Below, one piece after another: positions 7,121 to 13,358 of a stretch of 14,369 nucleotides of DNA; position 1 is the stretch's first letter; the number at the start of each line of letters is the position of its first letter. The notes under the pieces were generated by a model. It saw only the letters and a program-made list of their open reading frames with translations, was not told the origin of the DNA and did no database searches. Location of the stretch: assembly GCA_027038805.1 (NCBI GenBank), contig JALWGO010000101.1:1-14369 (forward strand). Direction: 5' to 3'. A program made the position numbers and the translations under genes. Source of the stretch: Thermoprotei archaeon. GTDB lineage: Archaea; Thermoproteota; Thermoprotei_A; Sulfolobales; WANQ01.

Positions 7121-8677
7121 TTAGAGTCTCCTCAGCCTCGGGTTAAGTATAGTGTCCAGCGCATTTCCTATGAAGACGAACGCCATACCCGTTATCGCTA
7201 TCATTAGGCCTGGCGAGAGCACCCACCACCAAGATGATAGCGAGTTCTGTGCCTCATAGATCATCTTACCCCAGGTGGGTATGTTGGGATCGCTTAAGCC
7301 GAGGAAGCTTAAGCCAGCTTCTATTAATATTGCACCAGGGACTGCAAGGGCCATGCTGGCGAAGGCGTAGGGCATCAGCTGTGGTAGTATGTGTTTGAAT
7401 ACTATTCTCCTACCACCCGCACCTATGGCTCTAGCTGCCTCTACGAAGGGTTGTTCTTTTATCTGTAAGGCCATGCTACGCACTACTATTGCTAGACCAG
7501 TCCACGCGAATATTATTAATACTCCTATGATATGCCATACGCTTAGCGTACCATATAGCTGTCTTATAGTATAAGCAAACAATATTAGGAATGGTAGTAG
7601 TGGTATGGAGTAGAGTACCTCGTTTATACGTTGCATTACCTCGTCTACTAGTCCTCCAGCATAAGCGCTAACAACCCCATAGATTAATCCTATTAGAACT
7701 ACTGAGATAGCATAGGTTATACCTATCATTAATGCTACACGGCTACCCCATAGTATTCCCACAAATATGTCTCTTCCACGGAAATCTGTTCCAAGAAGAC
7801 CATAGCAGCTTCCAGGGATTCTAATCTTTATTACTGGAGGATTCTCAAGTGTTCCGTTGGCTGCCTCTACAGTTATATTAAACTTATAGACTCCTTTAGT
7901 AACGCCTTGTTCCCCATAGATCATTCCCGGTCCTGGAGCATAGAACAATAACGTTACCGGGCTTAACACGTTTGCTGATAGTATGTTATTCTCTGTTGCG
8001 TTCTTAAAGATCTCTGGGTTCTCATACTTTGATATATAATCCTTTACCAGTACTTGCATTAACTGATTACTATTAGCTAAGTGTATTAACACGTTTCCAA
8101 TTGTTGGGGTAACAGTTGTGGTAAACGCGGGATAGAGTGATACGCTTACTAATTTACCATTATATGGCGAAGGTGGTCTCTGTATACCTAGTGTCAGCTT
8201 TATTGTTGTCGAAACATTGCCTACTATTATTATTAGATCATTTGATGGTATATCCCATTTGAAGTCGTATTCATAGTAGTATACGTAGCCTTTCCCAGCC
8301 ATCTGTTGCTTGAAGACCTCGTAGACTTGCTTCTTCAAGTTTTCATCAGTTATATTGTTTAACTTAATGTATACTTCAGCATAGTATTGCCACAAGCCTT
8401 CTACCTTTATAGGCTCAATAGTCTTTGGAGGCGTGTATTTTTTCGCTGAGAACAAGTTTACCCATTCTGGCGGCGCTAGCCTTGGATTATACTCCCATCC
8501 AGGATAATTGTTCCAGTTATAGTATGTTGCTGGTGGGAAAATGAATGAGGGTATTATTGCCATGAATACTAGTATCACTAGTAGTCCTAAGCCGATTAAG
8601 CCTATCTTAAACCTTCTATACTCGCTCCAGAATTCCCTAGTCTTTTTCTTAACTTCATTCCAGTCTATCCTAATCAC
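7121..8677 (-). CDS. dppC: Opp/Dpp-family ABC permease with large extracytoplasmic insertion (DppC-like)
   Basis: One of two membrane subunits forming the translocation channel. The 518 residues far exceed the usual 280-310. After a short cytoplasmic N-terminus comes a membrane helix (about 24-47). A hydrophilic, Asn/Tyr-rich segment of some 245 residues follows (about 48-293), predicted to lie outside the membrane. The canonical core then begins at LLGTDFRGRDIFVGILWGSR (294-313). The core has five further helices (about 315-340, 353-372, 382-400, 435-460 and 486-508). The coupling EAA loop is EAARAIGAGGRRIVFKHILP (413-432), followed by GLSFLGLSDPNIPTWG. Start GTG 8677 follows a near-perfect GAGGTGAT ribosome binding site (8687-8680) that overlaps the dppB stop, so it is coupled to dppB. 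No ATG is available. The core assignment is firm; the inserted segment resembles nothing I recognise. Confidence 0.93.
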   Translation of the reverse strand: MIRIDWNEVKKKTREFWSEYRRFKIGLIGLGLLVILVFMAIIPSFIFPPATYYNWNNYPGWEYNPRLAPPEWVNLFSAKKYTPPKTIEPIKVEGLWQYYAEVYIKLNNITDENLKKQVYEVFKQQMAGKGYVYYYEYDFKWDIPSNDLIIIVGNVSTTIKLTLGIQRPPSPYNGKLVSVSLYPAFTTTVTPTIGNVLIHLANSNQLMQVLVKDYISKYENPEIFKNATENNILSANVLSPVTLLFYAPGPGMIYGEQGVTKGVYKFNITVEAANGTLENPPVIKIRIPGSCYGLLGTDFRGRDIFVGILWGSRVALMIGITYAISVVLIGLIYGVVSAYAGGLVDEVMQRINEVLYSIPLLPFLILFAYTIRQLYGTLSVWHIIGVLIIFAWTGLAIVVRSMALQIKEQPFVEAARAIGAGGRRIVFKHILPQLMPYAFASMALAVPGAILIEAGLSFLGLSDPNIPTWGKMIYEAQNSLSSWWWVLSPGLMIAITGMAFVFIGNALDTILNPRLRRL

Positions 8678-8679
8678 TT

Positions 8680-8687
8680 ATCACCTC
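8680..8687 (-). promoter_or_regulatory. Ribosome binding site for dppC overlapping the dppB stop
   Basis: GAGGTGAT on the minus strand matches the archaeal anti-Shine-Dalgarno over eight bases and contains the TGA of dppB. It supports the GTG start of dppC at 8677 and translational coupling of the two permeases. Confidence 0.7.
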
Positions 8688-9880
8688 GAGGCCTTTATAC
8701 GTGGATCTAGTACACCATAAACTATTTCGAGGAGGAACTTTACGAGCACGAACAAGAATACGAACATAAAGGTATTCGCCATTAACACTGGTACATCAGC
8801 ATTAGACAATGCTAGATAGTATAGGCTACCCATACCAGGCCACTGGAACACTACCTCGCTTATGATTGCTCCAAAGAAGGTTCCTATAAAGCCCAGGCTT
8901 ATCGATGTAACTATTGGTGGGCTCGCAGCCTTCAATACGTGGCCGTATATAACCTTGCGTTCTGGTACACCCTTTGCTCTAGCAGTTGTAACGAAGTCTT
9001 CCTGCATTATGCTTATGACAAGGTTTCTCGTAGAATATGCTCCTCCACCAAAACCTACTAAGACTATTGTTAGTATTGGTACATAAAGGTGCCAGAGCCA
9101 CCACTTAAGCTCTTCTAGAATATTTCCTTTAATTGACGCTGGCATAGGCTCCATAGCTACACCAGGGTATATGTGGAGCTGATACGTAAACACGTAGATG
9201 AGGAGCATTCCTACCCAGAACATTGGGAGGCTAGCTGAGATCATTGCAACTATTGATACACCACGATCGAGTGGGCTTCCAACTTTTCTGGCCATTTGTA
9301 AACCTAGCAAGATTGCTATCGCTACGTTTATCATGTAAGCTGTAGTAAAGAGAAGCGCTGTCCTACCCATAGCTATTAGAACCATTGTTCGTATCTCGTT
9401 TGTACCAAACTGTGGATACTTCATACGGGCTTCTCCGAAATCTAGAGTCAAACTTTTCCATACATACAGCATTATCCTAACATAGCCTGGAAGATTTAAG
9501 CCCCAGCTTATCTCCTCTCTCATCTTAATATAGCTTAGATAACATTGCTCAGCTACACCATTTATGTCATCCTTGCTCATATTACCTAACTTACCATTCT
9601 CATAGTCCTCTAGGAATAGGTAACAGTTCCACAACTTATCTTTGTATTTAGCCGTTATATTCCACTCGAGGAGCCTTGGCTTAACGCCTTTTAATACATT
9701 GATAAACTCTACGTGTCTCTGAGCCAGTTGTTGTCTAACTTGATTCACCTTGTCATTTATTATAGCCTCTATGGTTTTCTCTGCAAGGGCATTAAAGGCA
9801 AGTGATGCGATAAGCAAAGCTACTAGTAACACTATTAGCGAGTTCAAGGCTCTGAACGCAAGGTATCGTCCATAGCCCAT
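8681..9880 (-). CDS. dppB: Opp/Dpp-family ABC permease (DppB-like) with enlarged first external loop
   Basis: Membrane subunit pairing with DppC. The 399 residues exceed the usual 310-340. The first membrane helix (about 12-32) is followed by a hydrophilic, partly helical segment (about 33-135), likely extracytoplasmic, with two cysteines (Cys86, Cys113) that could form a disulfide. The canonical core follows: SLTLDFGEA (143-151), helices around 165-197, 208-233, 263-282, 322-345 and 366-390. The EAA coupling loop is in EDFVTTARAKGVPERKVIYG (294-313), and the end motif is LEIVYGVLDPRIKA. In ordinary DppB proteins the first external loop is shorter. ATG 9880 is preceded by GGTG at 9894-9891 and a TATA-like box. 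It is the first gene of the dppBCDF unit. Confidence 0.93.
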   Translation of the reverse strand: MGYGRYLAFRALNSLIVLLVALLIASLAFNALAEKTIEAIINDKVNQVRQQLAQRHVEFINVLKGVKPRLLEWNITAKYKDKLWNCYLFLEDYENGKLGNMSKDDINGVAEQCYLSYIKMREEISWGLNLPGYVRIMLYVWKSLTLDFGEARMKYPQFGTNEIRTMVLIAMGRTALLFTTAYMINVAIAILLGLQMARKVGSPLDRGVSIVAMISASLPMFWVGMLLIYVFTYQLHIYPGVAMEPMPASIKGNILEELKWWLWHLYVPILTIVLVGFGGGAYSTRNLVISIMQEDFVTTARAKGVPERKVIYGHVLKAASPPIVTSISLGFIGTFFGAIISEVVFQWPGMGSLYYLALSNADVPVLMANTFMFVFLFVLVKFLLEIVYGVLDPRIKASR

Positions 9881-9915
9881 AGCAACTAGGCACCAAAGGG
9901 TAGTATATTGTTAGA

Positions 9916-9927
9916 GGTTTATAAATA
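9916..9927 (-). promoter_or_regulatory. Putative TATA box for dppBCDF
   Basis: TATTTATAAACC on the minus strand lies in the 183-base gap after dppA. Transcription would start near 9896, just ahead of the GGTG ribosome binding site of dppB. This separates the permease/ATPase unit from the binding-protein gene. Confidence 0.5.
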
Positions 9928-9984
9928 ATTATCATTATATTCGTATAATATTAAAAGATGGAGAATACTACTTGAAAGATTATA

Positions 9985-10040
9985 AAAGGTATAGCTTTAT
10001 TAATTTTAATAAAAATATTGTTTTATTTAAAAATATTAGT
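9985..10040 (-). terminator. Probable T-rich transcription end of dppA
   Basis: After the dppA stop the minus strand has two repeated T-runs (AATATTTTTAAATAAAACA and AATATTTTTATT) separated by a few bases. This fits archaeal T-tract termination. Partial termination here would let the binding protein be made in excess over the permease, a common arrangement. No strong hairpin is visible. Confidence 0.5.
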
Positions 10041-10063
10041 GAGATATAGTTAAGAGCACCCCA

Positions 10064-12886
10064 TTACTTCTTCTTCACTAGGAAGGCTGCAGCAATACCT
10101 ATGATTATTATGACCACTGCTATTATTATAATTACTGTTGGACCTATTCCTGGACCAGTAGGTGTTATTGTTGTTACTGTTGGTATTGGTGACGTCGAAG
10201 CTGTTGGCGAAGGCACTGTCACCGTTGGACTAACACTTGTTGTAGGCGATGGTGTTGTCACCGTTGGCTGCGTGATTGTTGGCGCTGTTACTGTTGGCGC
10301 AGTAGTTGGCGTTGTTGTTGTTACTTGTATTCCTATTATTGTTATCTGTTTCTTCTCGGTTACCTGGTATACGCCTGGTTCTCTTCCTATTCTAATCTCT
10401 ATAGTATATGTACCGCTTGCTAGCTTCTTGGTGGCACTACCAGGTATTGTCGCCTGCCATACACCAATGTCTGTCTTATTAGCCGGCCATACACCTATTA
10501 CGGTGCCATCCGGTGCAATTAATGCTATATCAACATAGGCGAATTCCGCTGGTCTAGTACCCTTCTCGGTTTCTGGGAACTGTACGTTTTCACCAACCTT
10601 TACTGTTACTGGTATGCTTTGTCCAGCTAGTACTTGTGTTGGTAGTGATACCTCTTGTATGAATAGGGTGCTTAATACTAGCTTGTTTCTCCAGTAGTCT
10701 GGTGTGAACGGGTATGTTGGGTCTCTGAATGCCTTGAGTTCTAAGTATAGCTCCGTTGGGTTGTACTTGGCTATGTAGAATGGACCGTTGCTTATTACTA
10801 GGTGCCCATACTCCTTGTAGAAGTTTAGTGCCTTCTTGGCGGCGTCTGCTAGGTCTATTGGCTTAATGACCGGGTACTTCTTAGCTAGATCATATGTTGC
10901 CGCTAGGTATGGTGGCATGTATTCTCCAGTCTCAACCTTCTGTTCTAGCGCGGCTGTTATATCCTTTAAGTGGTCTGGGTCTAGCGCGTCAATCCATCTA
11001 CCAGCATCTCCTTCGAACCAACCATAAGTCTGACCGCTTACGGGTCCCTTGTATAGTACACAGTACTCCATTGCAGCCATTACTTCGAATGGGAAGGTTG
11101 GCCACCATACATAGTAAGATGCTGTCTCTGACTTACTTATTGGGTGTGTGTAGTTACCATAGAATGCTATGGCTGTTGAGTTTATTATCTCTATACCCTT
11201 TATGGTGCTGAAGTATGGTTGCATAGTGCTTGCTACTTCATCATGATACCATATATCGTTTGCACCGTCCTGGTAACTCCACTCCCAGTTCCATGCAATA
11301 TCTTCTAATATATCGAATAGTGTCATTGGTCTACCATCATGCCAATCTCCGAACTTGTAGTTTAATATTACCTTTACAGTAGCATTGCGGTCTTTTACGC
11401 CAGCTTCATCAAGTGTCTGCCACTTGTGGGCTGAGTGATTGTATATTAGTGCATCGCCTGGTACAGTTATGTTACCTTCCTGTACGTTCCATGTTACTCT
11501 CATTGGTGTGTATATACCAGTTGATGGGTGCCAGTATCCTCCATAGTCTCTTACATATCTCCATATATTGCTTGCATAGATATCATTGATGCCGCCTACA
11601 GGGTTCCAGGCGCTCATGAATAATGAGCCACGTGATGAGTACTGGGCTACTAAGAGTACTCCGTCATCCGTCCAAGCAGTTCTGAAGGCCCATGGTGATG
11701 CTAGACCAGTGCTTCTACCAGCTACTAGGTCATGTACTCTTGGGTTAACTGGATAATATGCTAGGTTCTCTGTTAGGAATACTCTGATTGACTCCTCGAT
11801 TCCTAGCTTTATTATCTCTCTAGCGACCTCCCAATACTTTTCGCCCTTATACTTACCCTGGTATAAGTCTAGTGTTAGCTGTTCTATCTTTGGCTGTATG
11901 TTGTCTCCTAATGCTTTAGCGTGGTCTGGTGTGTACTCCCAGGTACCCCAGCCTGGGAGTGGGCCAGCCCACTGGCTGTAGTACCATGCTAGGTCTCCTT
12001 CAATCCATGGGCTCTCAGCTGTGCTTATCCATCCTTCTGTGTAGATGTGCCAGTCTAGGGTTCTAGCATCCTTACCATATACTAATGCGAATACTTGTCC
12101 TCTCTCTATCTCCATACGGTTGACCTTTATACCAGCCTTCTCTATTAGATCTGCTACATAGTGGCCAATGTCTCTTCTCTCATCCTCAATTCTAATGAGG
12201 AACGTTATTGTTACTACTTCGTCCTTCTGTCCCGGTGCCTGGAAGTGCCAGAAACCATCATCTGCCTTGTAGAGCTTGTAGCCCAGTGCCTCTAGGTGCT
12301 GTGAAGCGTTCTGGAGGGCATTGTTTATCATTTGTAGGGCTTTTGCTTCATCACCAGTGTCTGTTAGTCCTAGCTCCTTAAGAGCTGGTTCTATTTGTGG
12401 GTATGCTGGGTGGCTTGGGCCTACTGGGCAGTACATTGGGTTGGCTCCGCCAGCCATTATGTTGTCTATAATGTATCTTCTATTGATCAACCAGTTCATG
12501 GCAAATCTTATTTCTCTTATAGCGAATGGGTTGAAGTGCTTCGTGTCGTCGTCAATGTCTGTTGCTACACCCCATTTTCCTGCTTCGTTTTCATCACTAT
12601 ACGGGTTGAATAATAGAGAGTCGAGAGAGCTTGATGAGGGTATTAGCTTGAGCTTTGATAGGTCAACTGGTATCTGCTTGAGGTCTCTTGGTGAAACCGT
12701 CCACATGAAGACGTCTATCTTACCGTCTGCTACGTCGAGAACTCCTCTGTCTATCGTGGTTCTGACGGTGTAGACTATCTTGTCTAGTGGTGGACCCTTG
12801 ATCTCTTGTTGAGCTTGAGCGAATACTGCGAAAGCCGGTAGTATTACTAATAGTAGAGATAGAATTCCTATTAGTTTTAAATTCAT
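10064..12886 (-). CDS. dppA: Membrane-anchored Opp/Dpp-family solute-binding protein, apparently circularly permuted
   Basis: Extracellular receptor of the importer; family members bind peptides, and in thermophiles often sugars, so the substrate is open. The 940 residues read: signal peptide (1 to about 25, AFAVFAQAQQ, no lipobox cysteine); a block resembling the C-terminal half of SBP_bac_5 proteins (about 38-400: LDVADGKIDVFMW, IREIRFAMNWLINRRYI near 123-139, the LGYK and AGIKVNRMEI stretches); a block resembling the N-terminal half (about 424-740: SAWNPVGGINDIYASNIWRY, FGDWHDGRPMTLFDILEDIA at 512-531, SNGPFYIAKYNP at 699-710). Then come a beta-rich, Ig-like module (about 745-852), a Thr/Pro stalk (855-911), a membrane helix (about 915-937) and KKK. 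Typical DppA has about 500-550 residues and the opposite block order. ATG 12886 follows GGGTG by six bases. Family membership is firm; the permutation is my inference from motif order. Confidence 0.93.
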   Translation of the reverse strand: MNLKLIGILSLLLVILPAFAVFAQAQQEIKGPPLDKIVYTVRTTIDRGVLDVADGKIDVFMWTVSPRDLKQIPVDLSKLKLIPSSSSLDSLLFNPYSDENEAGKWGVATDIDDDTKHFNPFAIREIRFAMNWLINRRYIIDNIMAGGANPMYCPVGPSHPAYPQIEPALKELGLTDTGDEAKALQMINNALQNASQHLEALGYKLYKADDGFWHFQAPGQKDEVVTITFLIRIEDERRDIGHYVADLIEKAGIKVNRMEIERGQVFALVYGKDARTLDWHIYTEGWISTAESPWIEGDLAWYYSQWAGPLPGWGTWEYTPDHAKALGDNIQPKIEQLTLDLYQGKYKGEKYWEVAREIIKLGIEESIRVFLTENLAYYPVNPRVHDLVAGRSTGLASPWAFRTAWTDDGVLLVAQYSSRGSLFMSAWNPVGGINDIYASNIWRYVRDYGGYWHPSTGIYTPMRVTWNVQEGNITVPGDALIYNHSAHKWQTLDEAGVKDRNATVKVILNYKFGDWHDGRPMTLFDILEDIAWNWEWSYQDGANDIWYHDEVASTMQPYFSTIKGIEIINSTAIAFYGNYTHPISKSETASYYVWWPTFPFEVMAAMEYCVLYKGPVSGQTYGWFEGDAGRWIDALDPDHLKDITAALEQKVETGEYMPPYLAATYDLAKKYPVIKPIDLADAAKKALNFYKEYGHLVISNGPFYIAKYNPTELYLELKAFRDPTYPFTPDYWRNKLVLSTLFIQEVSLPTQVLAGQSIPVTVKVGENVQFPETEKGTRPAEFAYVDIALIAPDGTVIGVWPANKTDIGVWQATIPGSATKKLASGTYTIEIRIGREPGVYQVTEKKQITIIGIQVTTTTPTTAPTVTAPTITQPTVTTPSPTTSVSPTVTVPSPTASTSPIPTVTTITPTGPGIGPTVIIIIAVVIIIIGIAAAFLVKKK
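10150..10330 (-). repeat. Low-complexity Thr/Pro stalk coding region in dppA
   Basis: Imperfect repeats of short Thr-Pro-Thr-Val-like units encode residues about 854-909, for example PTVTAPTITQPTVTTPSPTT. At DNA level the plus strand shows recurrent GTTACTGTTGG/GTCACCGTTGG units. Such stalks in archaeal surface proteins lift the binding domain off the membrane and are probable O-glycosylation sites. Length variation between strains would be expected. Confidence 0.7.
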
Positions 12887-13083
12887 ATTCTACACCCACT
12901 TTAAATACACTTAGTCCTCAAATACTTAGACTTAGGAGACTCTATTTAAGTTTTATCTCTAGGATGATGGGGCCTTTATAAATCCTTCTATTACTTTATT
13001 TATTAGATTACTAATGTTCTTCTGAATCAGTGAAAACATTATAATAGAAGAATAACTATGGATAATACTAACCATTATCATTA
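12887..13083. other. Intergenic region with dppA promoter
   Basis: This 197-base gap is the longest in the window. It holds the dppA ribosome binding site (GGGTG, 12897-12893), two TATA-like elements, and short T-rich runs after the small membrane-protein gene. I see no tRNA, convincing small RNA, or open frame on either strand with a plausible start and ribosome binding site. Confidence 0.6.
12942..12955 (-). promoter_or_regulatory. Putative BRE/TATA element for dppA
   Basis: TAAAACTTAAATAG on the minus strand combines an A-rich BRE-like part with a TATA-like part. Transcription would start near 12919, giving a leader of about 33 bases that includes the GGGTG site. A second TATA-like TTTATAAA lies upstream at 12982-12975 and could be an alternative promoter. 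Confidence 0.45.
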
Positions 13084-13344
13084 TCACGAAGAGATAAACA
13101 GTAACAGCAATACTATACCGAACCCGAATACTATTCCGCTTATAAAATGTAATAACATGACCCTATTTCCTGGCATCTTTCTTGTTCTCCTTGGTGAGGC
13201 TAGTCTACCTAGTACAAGCATCACTATAATAACTCCCACTAAAACATAGCTTCTTACTGCTTCATTCATTGCTAGCGAGGAGATGTAGCCTAGCACTCCA
13301 CCCAACAGTATTCCGAGACCTAAGATTATCCAAGGACTCGTCAT
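13084..13344 (-). CDS. Small membrane protein with three predicted helices, function unknown
   Basis: I do not recognise a family. The 86 residues are strongly hydrophobic with three likely membrane helices (about 5-24, 32-48 and 64-83). A short basic loop between the second and third (SPRRTRKMPGNR, 50-61) should face the cytoplasm by the positive-inside rule, which puts the N-terminus outside. There are no cysteines and no obvious catalytic motif. ATG 13344 starts 14 bases after the radical SAM stop, with GAGGG about ten bases upstream, so it is probably co-transcribed with that gene. The clean hydrophobic pattern, start context and operon-like spacing support a real gene over a chance frame. 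It could be a transporter-like or scaffold subunit, but nothing in the sequence says which. Confidence 0.7.
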   Translation of the reverse strand: MTSPWIILGLGILLGGVLGYISSLAMNEAVRSYVLVGVIIVMLVLGRLASPRRTRKMPGNRVMLLHFISGIVFGFGIVLLLLFISS

Positions 13345-13358
13345 CCTCTAACCCTCGT

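Noticed and set aside
9990..10040. The repeated AATATTTTT runs after dppA as a regulatory direct repeat or attachment site
   Set aside because: The repeats are short and A/T-only, and their position right after the stop fits T-tract termination; no mobile-element genes are nearby.
10101..10538. 145-codon plus-strand open frame opposite the dppA stalk
   Set aside because: It is the antisense shadow of the Thr/Pro repeats and membrane helix. The Val/Gly/Ile repeat composition mirrors the repeat DNA, and there is no ribosome binding site or promoter.
12321..12773. 150-codon plus-strand open frame inside dppA
   Set aside because: Antisense to conserved binding-protein sequence; Ser/Leu-rich shadow composition and no initiation signals.
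12962..13026. Possible C/D-box guide RNA in the gap before dppA (GATGATGG and a later CTGA)
   Set aside because: The C box is imperfect, no D'/C' pair is seen between, and no terminal stem flanks the boxes; the region is better explained by promoter elements.
13058..13249. 63-codon plus-strand open frame opposite the small membrane-protein gene
   Set aside because: Low-complexity Asn/Thr/Ile-rich start from A/T-rich DNA, with no ribosome binding site; the minus-strand frame has the hydrophobic pattern and operon spacing of a real gene.
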